DNA from: Bermanella sp040371755
GTDB lineage: Bacteria; Pseudomonadota; Gammaproteobacteria; Pseudomonadales; Oceanobacteraceae
DNA: 64,000 nt
Assembly: GCF_040371755.1 (NCBI RefSeq)
Contig: NZ_BAABWE010000001.1
Location: forward strand, 62,001-126,000
Direction of reading: 5' to 3'
A program made the position numbers and the translations under genes. Shown here in pieces: positions 1 through 9,894 of this stretch. Within the stretch, counting starts at the first letter, position 1. The number at the start of each line of letters is the position of its first letter. The notes under the pieces were generated by a model that did not search any database, was not told the DNA's origin, and was given only the letters and a program-made list of their open reading frames with translations.

Positions 1-172
1 ATGAAGCGGAAAGAGTGCTGACACTTTGTTCGCCATCTTTCATGGAAGACTCCACCTGTGCCACTGCCAGAGCAAGCATGGTGATGGTTTCTCTTATTTG
101 GCTCCAGTCTAAATCCGGGTTTTGTACACTTGAGCCGTGTTGATTGATCCCATAACGCTTATCGGTACTCAA
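1..172 (-). CDS. Unidentified protein, N-terminal part (runs off the left edge)
   Basis: An open frame on the minus strand runs from a TTG codon at 172 to the window edge (57 codons, no stop). A good Shine-Dalgarno sequence (AAGGA) lies 8 bases before the TTG, which is why I chose it; there is no ATG in frame nearby. The visible protein begins MSTDKRYGINQHGSS and continues with an amphipathic helix-like stretch (DWSQIRETITML). I do not recognise the family. It follows slt on the same strand with about 35 bp between them and may be co-transcribed. The C-terminal part is outside the window, so completeness cannot be judged. Confidence 0.55.
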   Translation of the reverse strand, partial: MSTDKRYGINQHGSSVQNPDLDWSQIRETITMLALAVAQVESSMKDGEQSVSTLSAS

Positions 173-207
173 TGTTATATTCCTTCACTTATCTATGTTT
201 AGCATAG

Positions 208-2169
208 TTAACCTTTCCCATTTTGCTTGATATTTGCTTTCGAAATCTTAAGTTCCGCAGGTTGAATCTGAGCCCAAGCGGTTAGGGTGGTGTCGTCTAA
301 AACAGGTTGAAGAAAACCAAGTCGATATGAGTAGATCGTGCTATAGGTTAATACCCTTTGAACATACTCTTTTGTTTCTTTAAAAGGAATTTGTTCTATC
401 CAGATATCAATGTCGCCATTAAAGCGTTTAAGCCAGCGATTCACATTACCTGGGCCTGCATTGTAAGCTGCCGTTGCTAATACTCGATTGCCATCATATC
501 GTTTCAGTAAATATTGAAGGTACCGACTACCAAGTTTGATATTGTAGGCGGGATCTATTAATTTTTTCTTTGAATAGGGAATGCGCATTTTTTTAGATAC
601 ACTTTTTGCCGTTTTTGGCATGAGTTGCATTAATCCTGTGGCGCCGGCAGAGCTGCGGACATCATGCATGAAGGCGCTTTCTTGTCGCGCAATCCCATAT
701 ATCCAGTGTTTATTTATGTTATTTTTTTGTGCTGCTTTATCAAAGTATTGATCGTGGGCTAGGGGGAACCTCAACTGAAGATCATGCCAGCTTTTAATTT
801 TGGCTAAACCCATGATAGCTCGGTCTGACCAGTCTAATCGACCCGCTAAGATGGCTAGAGCCTCCTTGGCTTCATCAGTTTGGGCATCGAAAACGGTTTG
901 CCACTCTCTTCTTGCTTGCACGGTTCTGTTTAGCTCGTATAGAGCAAGAGCGCGCTTCACACCTGGAAGCAGCCTAACACGTTGTAATAAAGAAGCTGGG
1001 ACATGGCTTGGGGTGTGGTTCATGCTGGCAATAATGCCTATTTTTTGGCTTGCTAAGAACCCATAAAAATCCCGGTGAGTAGCCGCTTGCTGATAAAACT
1101 TATTTTGTTCTTTGGCGTTAGCGCCTAAAGACTGAAGAGCACGGCCTTGCCAATATAACCATTTAGGCTCGGCATGAATGTCATTATTCATCAGTTTAAA
1201 TAAGTGTGTGTACAGAGGCCAGTTTGAGTTGTTTATGGCTCCTTGTAGAAATGCTTCTTTTAAATTGAGGTCAAGTAATTGCTTTGTTTTGGCTAGCTCA
1301 TACCAGTTGAAATTATTAACTTCCGATTTAAGGGCATATGAATGAATCGCTGTTTTGGTTAATACATTTTGTTGCTCTTCATCATAGTCTTGGGTATTGA
1401 GGTGTTTTTCATAATTATGATTGAATAAAATATCCGGTTGTTTTTTTAATAGTTTGTTTAGAATTAAAAAGCGAATATCAGAGGTTAAGGGTTGAACATC
1501 AGAGTAGTTAAGAAGTTTTTCCGGATAGCGCCATAGATCTTTTAATAAATATGCGTTTTTCTTATAGTCGGTGCTAAGTTTTTTTGTTAAGTAACGCACC
1601 AATTTATATTGGCGTTTTTGTGTGGCGGTGACGAGTCTTTGCCATATTAAATCTTGACTTAAAAAGCCATGTCTTTCCCAATTTTTAAATACCTTGTCGC
1701 AGGTCTTAGGTAGTGAGACGCCTAATAACCAAATATCTTGTCCTTCTTTTATGGCATCAAATTGCCGCTTTGTACTTTCAAGGGCTTTTATGCGGTGACA
1801 TTGTAATGTGAGATTGCTGGTTGGAGTGTAATAACTAAGAAATAGCGACCATTCTTGTTTCTTAGCCAAATATATAACCCATTTTTTTTGAAGCTCTATA
1901 GCGGGTTGCTGGCCTTTATAACGAGTTAAGAAATCATCTATTTGCTGGATTGGTTTTTTATAAAATTGTGTTTGGAGTCGCTTGGCTTCTAGGTAAGGGG
2001 CTAAAGGGTGTTGTTGAATTGAAGGGAAAGTTTGATCAAAAAGAGAATATTGACGTTTTTTTAATAACTTTTCAGTATTTAAAAAAGCATCATTACTTAT
2101 TGAAAATGCAGTACATAAAGACGGTGTCAGTAATAACCCGATACAAACATGTTTTAACCAATGTACCAT
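208..2169 (-). CDS. slt: Soluble lytic murein transglycosylase (Slt70 type)
   Basis: Periplasmic enzyme that cleaves the MurNAc-GlcNAc bond of peptidoglycan to give 1,6-anhydro products. The C-terminal SLT domain is clear: ARQESAF carries the catalytic Glu (about residue 497 from my start), followed by GATGLMQLMP and the AYNAGPGNV motif. The long N-terminal part is the all-helical superhelix (U and L domains) typical of Slt70. About 653 aa matches the family. I start at ATG 2169 because a G-rich Shine-Dalgarno run lies 6 bases upstream and the resulting protein opens with a signal peptide (MVHWLKHVCIGLLL...LCTAF). An in-frame ATG at 2175 is the alternative, and the frame stays open to 2223. 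The RND pump genes lie upstream on the same strand. Confidence 0.93.
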   Translation of the reverse strand: MVHWLKHVCIGLLLTPSLCTAFSISNDAFLNTEKLLKKRQYSLFDQTFPSIQQHPLAPYLEAKRLQTQFYKKPIQQIDDFLTRYKGQQPAIELQKKWVIYLAKKQEWSLFLSYYTPTSNLTLQCHRIKALESTKRQFDAIKEGQDIWLLGVSLPKTCDKVFKNWERHGFLSQDLIWQRLVTATQKRQYKLVRYLTKKLSTDYKKNAYLLKDLWRYPEKLLNYSDVQPLTSDIRFLILNKLLKKQPDILFNHNYEKHLNTQDYDEEQQNVLTKTAIHSYALKSEVNNFNWYELAKTKQLLDLNLKEAFLQGAINNSNWPLYTHLFKLMNNDIHAEPKWLYWQGRALQSLGANAKEQNKFYQQAATHRDFYGFLASQKIGIIASMNHTPSHVPASLLQRVRLLPGVKRALALYELNRTVQARREWQTVFDAQTDEAKEALAILAGRLDWSDRAIMGLAKIKSWHDLQLRFPLAHDQYFDKAAQKNNINKHWIYGIARQESAFMHDVRSSAGATGLMQLMPKTAKSVSKKMRIPYSKKKLIDPAYNIKLGSRYLQYLLKRYDGNRVLATAAYNAGPGNVNRWLKRFNGDIDIWIEQIPFKETKEYVQRVLTYSTIYSYRLGFLQPVLDDTTLTAWAQIQPAELKISKANIKQNGKG

Positions 2170-2239
2170 CAACATCCCCCCAGTGTTTATTACAGCATAG
2201 CTGATAACACTAGGGAGATGCACAATTTAAACCATTAAT

Positions 2240-5200
2240 TTATGTCAAATTTTGTGACAATAATAGCTGCTCTTTTCGATATTTTTTCTGGTCATTTAAG
2301 ACTAATAAACAAGGGGTCAATATCAAAGTGAGTACCGTTGCAAATGCTAAACCACCTGCAATGGCTGTTGAAAGCTGTGTCCACCATTGTGAACTTGGAG
2401 CATCAATTAATAATTCACGGCCGATTAGGTCGATGTTTAATTGATAAACCATTGGGATTAAGCCGCAAATGGTGGTGATGGTGGTAAGCAATACTGGTCG
2501 TAAACGTTGAGCGCCAGTTCTCAGGGCAGCATCTACGGGTGCCATACCTTCTCGACGTAAAATGGAATAAGTATCAATCAATACTATATTGTTGTTTACC
2601 ACAATACCTGCAAGAGCAATCATACCCACACCACTCATTACAATTCCAAAGGGCTCGCCACGTATCATTAGGCCAAGGAATACACCAGCAAATGACAATA
2701 CTATGGCACTTAACACCAGTCCGGCTCGATATATGCTGTTGAATTGGGTTATTAAAATAATTGCCATCATAAATATTGCTAATATGAATGCTTTACCTAA
2801 GAACCCCATGGTTTCCACCATTTTTTCTGCATCACCTTTAAACTGATAGGTTACACCGATCGGTAATTCAGTTTTGGACAGAACACTGGCAATTTGTGCG
2901 CGTTTTTTCGCATCGTTTACACCTTCGATTACGTCAGCATTAATCATGTAGCGATACTTGCTGCCATTACGTACCAAGTTGCCACTTTGAGGTCGCGCAA
3001 CTTTTTCTGTGAATGTGCTAATTGGGATAAGTTGCCCTTGATAACTGATTCTCAGTTGGTCCATTTGATCAAGGGTACGGCTAGAAGTTGGAAAGCGTAA
3101 ACGAATATCAACCTCGTCATCGGCGTCGTCAGGGCGATATGAGCCTAATTGTAGGCCAGAGGTGACCATTTTGATCATATTCCCCACTGAGGCGATACTG
3201 GCACCCATGCGGCTGGCATTTTCGCGATCCACTAAGAACTCCCATTCGATACCTTCAAGTGGGCGGCTGTCTTTTATGTCTCTAAGTTCAGGGTCTTTTT
3301 CTAGTTCGGCACGAATCTTTTCGACCACTGCAAATAAGACTTCTTGATAGTCGCCCATAATTTCTAATTGAATAGGTGGGCCACCGGCAGGACCATCTTG
3401 TTTAACGTTCGTTTCAATGATGATGCCAGGAATATCGGCGGTTCTTTCACGAATGTCTTCTAGTATGACTTTGGCAGGGCGACGGATTTGCCAATCTTCA
3501 AGTTCTAGCTGAATACGACCAACTAAATCACTGGAGCCGCCCCTTGGGGGTTTAATAAACGAACTGGTATACAGGGTGCGAATTTCTTCCATATCGTATA
3601 GACGTTTTTCAACGTTTTTTACTAAAGCGTCACGTTCTTGTAGTGAAAGATTGCCCCGTGCGCGAACATCTACTAAGGCGATTTCGGCATCGGCTTCTGG
3701 GAAGAATTCAACCCCTTGCCCAAGTTTTCCATACATAAATATAGTTAAAAACATCAAGCCAATGATGCCTACTAAAGTCGTTTTAGGGTATTTGATGAAG
3801 ACTTTAAGTGCAGATATGTATTTACCGGTGAAACCGCTGATTTCATCAAAGCGTCCTTCTTCTGCGGCTCTTAAACTTGCAAGATCTTTACTGGATATTG
3901 CGCCTGCTTTACCTAACCAAGCACCTATGGCGGGTATGACAATTAATGCCATTAGCAATGACGCGCTCAAGGTAATAATCACCGTAATAGGGATGAACTT
4001 CATGAATTCACCTACCGTATCAGGCCAGACAAGCAAGGGTAAGAAAACAGCAAGAGTGGTAGCCGTAGAGGCGGTAATAGGCCAAGCCATGCGTTGAGAG
4101 GCTTCTTTGAATGCTTGAAGTTTATTGACTCCTTCGGCCATGCGTCGGTCGGCATATTCAGTGACGACGATGGCGCCATCAACCAACATTCCAATGCTTA
4201 AAATTAAAGCAAACAATACCACCATGTTTAGGGTATAACCCATTATGCTTAAAGTCAGCATACCCAGCAGGAAAGAGCCTGGAATAGCTAAACCAACTAG
4301 GATTGAAGAGCGAACACCCAAAGACCATACAATGATGATCATAACCAATATAGTGGCAAAAAATACATTGTTAAAAAGATCGTCTAATGTACGTTTGATC
4401 TCTTTACTTTGATCTTGATTGAAGCTGACCTCTATACCTTTTGGCCATAAGGTTTGTTGCTCAGCAACCAAGATTTTCACTTCATCAATGGTTTTGATTA
4501 AGTTACTGCCTACGCGCTTAGAAATTTCAAGTGCCAGAGCAGGTTTGCCATTAATACTGGCTTTGCTGGTTGGGTCTTTGTAAGTACGCTGTCCGATTGC
4601 GATATCTCTAAAACGAACCACAGTCTCGCCATCTACTTTTACTGGCATATTGAGAATGTCATCAGTGCTTTCAATTAGGCCCGGAACTTTAACGGCAAAT
4701 CGACCTGAACCGGTATCAAGGTTACCTGCCGCAACTAATTGGTTGTTGTTATTAATCAAACTATAAAGCGCGTTTTGATCAATGTTATAGGAGTCCAATT
4801 TATTTGGGTCGATAACGATTTCAGCCAATTCTTCACGATTGCCTTGAATTTTCGCTTCTAGTACACCATCAAGCCCTTCAACTTTTTCTTTTAAGTCTTT
4901 AGCGATGGCGAATAACACTCGCTCATCTACATTGCCGGCTAAACCGACAACCATGACAGGGAAAAGAGAAAGGTTAATTTCCTTTACGATAGGCTCGTCA
5001 GTTGCTTGTGGAAGCTCTCCTTTTGCCGCGTCGACAGCTTCTCGCACATCAATTAGAGCAGCATCAATATCGATATCTGTCGTAAATTCTAATTGGACAG
5101 ACAAGTGACCTTCAGCAGACGTAGCTATGATTTCTTTTAAGCCATCTAATGATTTTAATTCTTTGTGCAAAGGTGAATATAAAATCCGATCAGCATCTTC

Positions 5201-5371
5201 AGGGCTAATGCCTTCGTGCCTAACGGATATGTAAATCATGGGGATGGTAATATCCGGAAAACTTTCTTTTGGTAAATTATTCATGGCGCTGATGCCAGCT
5301 AACATAGCCAAAGCAAATAACAACACAACACTACGAATACGGCTTAACGCCGCGTTAATTAATGCGTTCAT
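2240..5371 (-). CDS. RND-family efflux permease (HAE1/AcrB-like)
   Basis: Inner-membrane trimeric proton-driven exporter, 1043 aa, the usual RND length. It has an N-terminal membrane helix, porter-domain repeats and two blocks of hydrophobic helices (about 335-560 and 865-1025). Its partner adaptor is directly upstream, separated by 2 bp, so the two are translationally coupled. No TolC-type outer membrane channel gene is in the window, so one must come from elsewhere. In TM4 the motif is LVDGAIVV: Asp398 matches AcrB D407, but the D408 position is Gly399. In TM10 the motif is AGIVVNNN, so the AcrB K940 position is Asn926. The proton-relay set therefore differs from AcrB. Many RND subfamilies vary here, so this suggests a separate subgroup, not a dead protein. 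Substrate unknown. Confidence 0.93.
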   Translation of the reverse strand: MNALINAALSRIRSVVLLFALAMLAGISAMNNLPKESFPDITIPMIYISVRHEGISPEDADRILYSPLHKELKSLDGLKEIIATSAEGHLSVQLEFTTDIDIDAALIDVREAVDAAKGELPQATDEPIVKEINLSLFPVMVVGLAGNVDERVLFAIAKDLKEKVEGLDGVLEAKIQGNREELAEIVIDPNKLDSYNIDQNALYSLINNNNQLVAAGNLDTGSGRFAVKVPGLIESTDDILNMPVKVDGETVVRFRDIAIGQRTYKDPTSKASINGKPALALEISKRVGSNLIKTIDEVKILVAEQQTLWPKGIEVSFNQDQSKEIKRTLDDLFNNVFFATILVMIIIVWSLGVRSSILVGLAIPGSFLLGMLTLSIMGYTLNMVVLFALILSIGMLVDGAIVVTEYADRRMAEGVNKLQAFKEASQRMAWPITASTATTLAVFLPLLVWPDTVGEFMKFIPITVIITLSASLLMALIVIPAIGAWLGKAGAISSKDLASLRAAEEGRFDEISGFTGKYISALKVFIKYPKTTLVGIIGLMFLTIFMYGKLGQGVEFFPEADAEIALVDVRARGNLSLQERDALVKNVEKRLYDMEEIRTLYTSSFIKPPRGGSSDLVGRIQLELEDWQIRRPAKVILEDIRERTADIPGIIIETNVKQDGPAGGPPIQLEIMGDYQEVLFAVVEKIRAELEKDPELRDIKDSRPLEGIEWEFLVDRENASRMGASIASVGNMIKMVTSGLQLGSYRPDDADDEVDIRLRFPTSSRTLDQMDQLRISYQGQLIPISTFTEKVARPQSGNLVRNGSKYRYMINADVIEGVNDAKKRAQIASVLSKTELPIGVTYQFKGDAEKMVETMGFLGKAFILAIFMMAIILITQFNSIYRAGLVLSAIVLSFAGVFLGLMIRGEPFGIVMSGVGMIALAGIVVNNNIVLIDTYSILRREGMAPVDAALRTGAQRLRPVLLTTITTICGLIPMVYQLNIDLIGRELLIDAPSSQWWTQLSTAIAGGLAFATVLTLILTPCLLVLNDQKKYRKEQLLLSQNLT

Positions 5372-5373
5372 GA

Positions 5374-6507
5374 TTATGGTGCCTCGGCAGTCATGTCAGC
5401 GTTAGATGTATTTGCTTCAAGTAAGTCTGCTTTAACTGCTTTTTTCTTTAGTACCGGTGTGACCTTTTCTCCGGCGCTTACAAAACTTTGGCCGGTTATA
5501 ATTAAATCAACAGGATTAGGTAAACCAGAAATCCAAACACCGTTTGACTGTGCTTTTATCAATTCCACTGGGCTAAATATAACGTGGTTATCTTGATCAA
5601 CATGTTTTGCCCCAAGAATTCCTTTTTCATTTAAAGCTAAAAGGGCAGGGCTAACTAAAATGGCGTTTGATTTTTTTAGTGGGACTAAAATCTCGGCCGT
5701 CACACCATTGATTTGACGCTCACTTGGATTACTGATTTCTAATTCAACTAAGAATGTGCGAGAAGATTGGTAAGCCTGAGAAGAAACATAACGAATAATA
5801 CCAGTGTGCAGTTTGCCATCTAAAGTTTTACCTCGAGCTTTTTGGCCTACTTTCACTTTCGGTAAGTCTTTTTCTGCAACATAACCGCTAATTAGGAATG
5901 GGTTAAAATCCATTAATGTGATGATTTTGTTTCCTTTACGGACAAAGCTACCAAGTTCTACGTTTCTGTTTTCTAATACGCCATCAAAAGGAGCACGTAT
6001 GTTGGTGGCCTCTAAGGCTACTTCTAGCGCTTTAACCTGTGCTTTAGCTGATTCAAGTAATGCTTCACTTTCGGCTAAACGGGTTTGATTTTGTAAACCT
6101 TGATCAATCAGCTTTTCATTAGCTTTATATTCCAATTCTCTTTGCTTGACCAGGGAGCGAGCTTGCTTAAGTTTTTGCGGCTTATCTTGTGGGTCGATCT
6201 CAAGGATGAGTTGCCCTTTTTTTACAAAGCTGCCTTCACGGGCAAGAATTTTAGTGACTTTACCCTCAATTTCGCCAGTCAGGTGAACGATGCGGTTTGG
6301 TTTAGTTTGCCCGTAGATATTTAATTCTGGCACGATGGTTTGCGACTCAAATCGCTCTACTTGAACAGAAAAATACGATTCAGAATTAGGTGCAACAGGC
6401 GCCTTAGGTTGTTCAATAGTTGTCGGTGTTAACACACTCGACATCATCCATATGATGATAAGAGCAGTCGCCACCAGTGCGATAATAGGGCCTCGATTCA
6501 ATTGCAT
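5374..6507 (-). CDS. RND periplasmic adaptor (membrane fusion protein)
   Basis: Periplasmic adaptor of about 377 aa that links the RND permease to an outer membrane channel. One N-terminal membrane anchor (about residues 8-25) is followed by a lipoyl/barrel-sandwich half (GEIEGKVTKILAREGSFVKKGQLI), an alpha-helical hairpin rich in Lys, Glu and Ala (about 110-165), the second lipoyl half (IRAPFDGVLENRNVELGSFV), then beta-barrel and membrane-proximal domains. This order is typical of the HlyD/AcrA family. The stop lies 2 bp before the permease start. It is transcribed divergently from uup, so its promoter should be in the 6508-6672 gap. No regulator gene is adjacent. Confidence 0.92.
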   Translation of the reverse strand: MQLNRGPIIALVATALIIIWMMSSVLTPTTIEQPKAPVAPNSESYFSVQVERFESQTIVPELNIYGQTKPNRIVHLTGEIEGKVTKILAREGSFVKKGQLILEIDPQDKPQKLKQARSLVKQRELEYKANEKLIDQGLQNQTRLAESEALLESAKAQVKALEVALEATNIRAPFDGVLENRNVELGSFVRKGNKIITLMDFNPFLISGYVAEKDLPKVKVGQKARGKTLDGKLHTGIIRYVSSQAYQSSRTFLVELEISNPSERQINGVTAEILVPLKKSNAILVSPALLALNEKGILGAKHVDQDNHVIFSPVELIKAQSNGVWISGLPNPVDLIITGQSFVSAGEKVTPVLKKKAVKADLLEANTSNADMTAEAP

Positions 6508-6630
6508 CTCTTTTTGATCCGATATTATTAAAGATGGATGATTATAGGCGAATTAAGTAACAACTAAACCCTTAAATCTGCATCTAACTGTTCTGAAAAT
6601 TTAGATGATCAATTCCTTAACCAAATGACG

Positions 6631-6636
6631 TACAAT
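6631..6636 (+). promoter_or_regulatory. Candidate -10 box for uup
   Basis: A TACAAT hexamer lies 37 bp before the preferred uup start, in the gap between the divergent adaptor and uup genes. No convincing -35 box is seen at the expected spacing. The longer open frame that begins at 6625 would cover this box, which is another reason to start uup at 6673. Confidence 0.3.
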
Positions 6637-6672
6637 GCGCGCCAAATAGACAGACATAGAAACAGAGGTTAC

Positions 6673-8589
6673 ATGGCAGTCGTCATATTAGATAACGTGG
6701 GTTTGCATTACGGTGAGCAAGTGCTGCTAAACGGTGTAAATCTCACAATTAACGAGAGAGATCGCCTTTGCTTGGTAGGACGTAATGGGGCCGGTAAATC
6801 TTCGTTAATGCGCTTATTGTTGGGGCAAAACCTTCCTGATTCTGGTGTTGTCCGCGTCGCTGATGGCTGTACGCTTGCTGAGCTGCCCCAGAGCCTACCC
6901 GCTGCAGATGAGCGTAATGTAATGGATGTGGTGCTCAGTGGTAAGGCGGAATTAGGGCAGATATTGCATGATTATCATGAGTTGAGCATGCGGGCTGCAA
7001 CCGATGCCGATATGAAAACCCTAGAGCGCCTACAAACCCAAATAGAAGCCCAAGATGGCTGGCTACTTCAGCAAAAAGCCGATGCTATTGTCGAAAAGCT
7101 AAATTTACCTAAAGAAAAGACAATGGCAGAGCTGTCTGGTGGCTGGCGTCGTCGAGTAATGTTGGGTCGGGCTTTGCTAAGTGAGCCTGATTTATTGCTC
7201 TTAGATGAGCCTACCAACCATTTGGATATTCCGGCCATTGAATGGTTAGAAGAGCAGTTAGCAGACTTTCCTGGGGCTGTACTGTTTGTAACCCACGACC
7301 GTGCCTTTATGGAGAAAGTAGCGAAACAAGTATTAGACCTTGATCGGGGTAATTTATTTCGCTTTGAGGGAAGTGACTATGACGGATTGGTTGAATGGCG
7401 AGAAAAGCGTATAGAAGATGAGGAAAAAGAAAACGCATTATTTGATAAGCGCTTAGCAGAAGAAGAAAAGTGGATTCGCCAAGGTATTAAAGCGCGACGC
7501 ACTCGTAATGAAGGGCGTGTACGTGCATTAAAAGCCATGCGTAATGAGCGTATGGCGCGGGTAGATCGCCAAGGTAAAGCGGACTTTACCATGGATTCCT
7601 CGGATAAATCAGGCAAATTGGTGATTGAAGCCAAGCATGTTCAGTACGGTTTTGATGATAAAAACATTATTGATGATTTCTCTACGCTGATTCAACGGGG
7701 CGACCGCATAGGTTTACTCGGTGTAAACGGCTGTGGCAAGAGTACTTTACTTCGCCTGTTGCTTGATCAACTGCAACCGCAATCAGGTAGCATAAAGCAA
7801 GGAACCAAGTTAGAAGTAGCCTACTTTGATCAGCTACGTGCAGGCTTGGATCTTGAGAAAAACGTAGTAGACAACCTTGCTGAAGGTCGTGAATTTATTG
7901 ATACCGGGTCCGGTTCACGACACATTTTGAGTTACTTAAGTGACTTTCTGTTTACACCACAGCGTGCTCGCACACCTGTAAAGGCATTGTCAGGTGGTGA
8001 AACCAGTCGTGTTATGCTGGCTAAATTATTTAGTAAGCCATCAAATATGTTGGTACTGGATGAGCCAACCAACGATCTTGATGTTGAAACCCTAGAAATG
8101 CTTGAAAATCGTTTAATGGAATACCCTGGTACATTACTAGTGGTGAGCCATGATCGATCATTCTTAGATAATGTGGTCACATCACTGTATGCATTTGATG
8201 GAGATGGCCAGATTTCAGAGCATGTTGGTGGTTATAGTGAATGGTATGCCAGAGGCAATCGTTTAAAAGACGAAGACTTGTCAATAAAACAGTCTGCTAA
8301 GTTGGCGGCGCAGGCTAAAAAAGCCGAAGTGGTTCAAGAAAAACCAAAAACCGCTAAAAAGTTAAGTTATAAATTGCAGTTGGAATTGGATCAGCTTCCT
8401 AAAATCATCGAAGCTCAAGAAGCTGTAATTGAAGCATTAAACGTAGAAATTGCTTCAGCGGACTTTTACTCTAAAGAGACTCAGTATGTGACGGATACCC
8501 TAGCGAAGCTAGAAAGTGAGCAGGGAATACTGGATGAGAAAGTAGAGCGCTGGATGGAGCTGGAAGCCATGCAAGAAGGTGACTCATAA
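6673..8589 (+). CDS. uup: ABC-F family ATPase Uup
   Basis: Cytoplasmic tandem ABC ATPase without membrane segments, 638 aa. Domain 1 has Walker A (GRNGAGKSS), signature (LSGGWRRRVMLGRALL) and Walker B (LLLLDEPTNHLD). Domain 2 has GVNGCGKST, LSGGETSRVML and MLVLDEPTNDLD. The interdomain linker is long and highly charged. The C-terminal about 80 residues are a Lys/Glu-rich coiled coil, the Uup hallmark that distinguishes it from EttA or YbiT. ABC-F proteins act on ribosomes, and Uup also affects transposon excision and branched DNA. I start at ATG 6673 (AGAGG 7 bases upstream) and not at the in-frame ATG at 6625. The stop overlaps the start of the next gene (TAATG), indicating translational coupling. 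Confidence 0.93.
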   Translation: MAVVILDNVGLHYGEQVLLNGVNLTINERDRLCLVGRNGAGKSSLMRLLLGQNLPDSGVVRVADGCTLAELPQSLPAADERNVMDVVLSGKAELGQILHDYHELSMRAATDADMKTLERLQTQIEAQDGWLLQQKADAIVEKLNLPKEKTMAELSGGWRRRVMLGRALLSEPDLLLLDEPTNHLDIPAIEWLEEQLADFPGAVLFVTHDRAFMEKVAKQVLDLDRGNLFRFEGSDYDGLVEWREKRIEDEEKENALFDKRLAEEEKWIRQGIKARRTRNEGRVRALKAMRNERMARVDRQGKADFTMDSSDKSGKLVIEAKHVQYGFDDKNIIDDFSTLIQRGDRIGLLGVNGCGKSTLLRLLLDQLQPQSGSIKQGTKLEVAYFDQLRAGLDLEKNVVDNLAEGREFIDTGSGSRHILSYLSDFLFTPQRARTPVKALSGGETSRVMLAKLFSKPSNMLVLDEPTNDLDVETLEMLENRLMEYPGTLLVVSHDRSFLDNVVTSLYAFDGDGQISEHVGGYSEWYARGNRLKDEDLSIKQSAKLAAQAKKAEVVQEKPKTAKKLSYKLQLELDQLPKIIEAQEAVIEALNVEIASADFYSKETQYVTDTLAKLESEQGILDEKVERWMELEAMQEGDS

Positions 8590-9074
8590 TGAGTGTCTGG
8601 GTTGTTATTGCTGTTGTAGCGTTGGTGGTTGTGGGAAGTGTGGTATGGGTAAGACCAAGCCCTAGGGATCAAAAGTTAGCTAAATGGCGTGGGAGCGCCA
8701 TAATGGCTGGGCTGAAAGTCCGTATGCAAACACTAAAAGCAGAGCCTAAAAACAGCGGTATCCGTGATGACGTGGAGGGCATTACTTATGAATGGTATAA
8801 CCCAAAACCGGATAAATCAGATCAGCTAACTTGGGCAGTTGTAAAAACAGATGGCTGGTTAAAAGATGGGTTACCAGATGGATGGAGTTGGTATTCAACG
8901 GAGTCAAAGGATATAGCAGAGCAAATTGCTGAGATAATTGAACAATGTCCAGTAGAGGTGAATGCGTTAGAGCGAACACCTCGTTCAAGTCGCGTAATCT
9001 GGAATGAAAACGGTAAGGAGTTTAATCCAGAGCAGCTAAGGGATTATCTAGAAACATTACAGGCTATTTCTTAG
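8589..9074 (+). CDS. Conserved membrane-anchored protein of unknown function
   Basis: 161 aa. A single N-terminal transmembrane helix (WVVIAVVALVVVGSVVWV) is followed by a soluble, Trp-rich domain (TYEWYNP, WYSTESKD). It is translationally coupled to uup by a 1-base overlap and has an AAGGTG ribosome site inside the end of uup. From memory, a comparable small membrane gene sits next to uup in Pseudomonas, but I cannot name a function. Its 3' end overlaps the convergent 9064-9894 gene by 11 bases. Confidence 0.75.
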   Translation: MSVWVVIAVVALVVVGSVVWVRPSPRDQKLAKWRGSAIMAGLKVRMQTLKAEPKNSGIRDDVEGITYEWYNPKPDKSDQLTWAVVKTDGWLKDGLPDGWSWYSTESKDIAEQIAEIIEQCPVEVNALERTPRSSRVIWNENGKEFNPEQLRDYLETLQAIS

Positions 9075-9894
9075 CCTGTAAGCTTTTCACGTAACGCTCT
9101 TCAATGATCGCAAGGTCTTTGCTGATTCGATCACCATAGCTACTAACAATGAAAGGCACTGCATTTTTGTTGTAATTGGCGATGGATTTAGCAATGAACT
9201 CCCATTTTACACCCACCTGATCCACAAGTTTGTATATACGGCGCTCACTAGCGCCATCTTTAAGCTTGGCCAGTAAGTCGGAAAATACCTTGCCTTGATT
9301 GTCCATGCCACCCTCATTGATATTGATAACATTCACTTGTCCGAGGCTAGAAGTACTACGAGCCGCATATTCTGCCGTTACCGTTTGAATGATTAAACCC
9401 ATTTCACGGGTGTATTTTGTGAAATCATTTAGTTGAATTTTATTTTCGTCGATTAAAACCTTATACACAATGTTCAAGCTGTCGCTTAAAGAGATTGCAT
9501 TGTCACTTAAGTCTGAGACTAATCGGGCATTTGCGTAGCCTTGAGTAAGAAAGTCAGCGCGGTTGATATCCAGAAGGTCTTTGTATTTTTGCCACTCTGT
9601 GATGGCGTTAGCCAGTGAACTGAGTTTGGCGGTAGGTGAGGTGGCGTCAGTAATCTGGGAAAGTTTGTGCTCAAACTGCTTAATATTGGATTCGATCTCG
9701 CGATTATAGCGAGAGTCACCCTCTAAACCACTGAACATGTAATAATCACTTAAGATTGCGAAGGTTAACACTCGCATATCATAAATATCTTTAAGTGAGT
9801 CATTAGGACTAGCATTCGCAGTGACAGGGTTAGCGCTGAGAAGTAGGCTTAAACCAAGGACGCTGCAAAGCTTTTTCAGGGCTGTTTTTATCAT
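9064..9894 (-). CDS. Secreted helical protein of unknown function
   Basis: 276 aa with an obvious Sec signal peptide (MIKTALKKLCSVLGLSLLLSANPVTANA) and no later membrane segment, so probably periplasmic. The mature part is mostly alpha-helical with many Asp, Lys and Ser. No enzyme motif is visible. AGGATC lies 7 bases before the ATG. It converges on and overlaps the uup-linked gene by 11 bases. I do not recognise the family. Confidence 0.7.
   Translation of the reverse strand: MIKTALKKLCSVLGLSLLLSANPVTANASPNDSLKDIYDMRVLTFAILSDYYMFSGLEGDSRYNREIESNIKQFEHKLSQITDATSPTAKLSSLANAITEWQKYKDLLDINRADFLTQGYANARLVSDLSDNAISLSDSLNIVYKVLIDENKIQLNDFTKYTREMGLIIQTVTAEYAARSTSSLGQVNVININEGGMDNQGKVFSDLLAKLKDGASERRIYKLVDQVGVKWEFIAKSIANYNKNAVPFIVSSYGDRISKDLAIIEERYVKSLQAKK

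Noticed and set aside
3576..4097. 173-codon plus-strand open frame
   Set aside because: It lies antisense within the well-supported RND gene, has no ribosome site and shows low-complexity Ser/Arg-rich composition.
6625..6672. N-terminal extension of Uup from an earlier ATG
   Set aside because: It lacks a ribosome site and overlaps the TACAAT box; the family starts at MAVVILDNVGL-like sequence.
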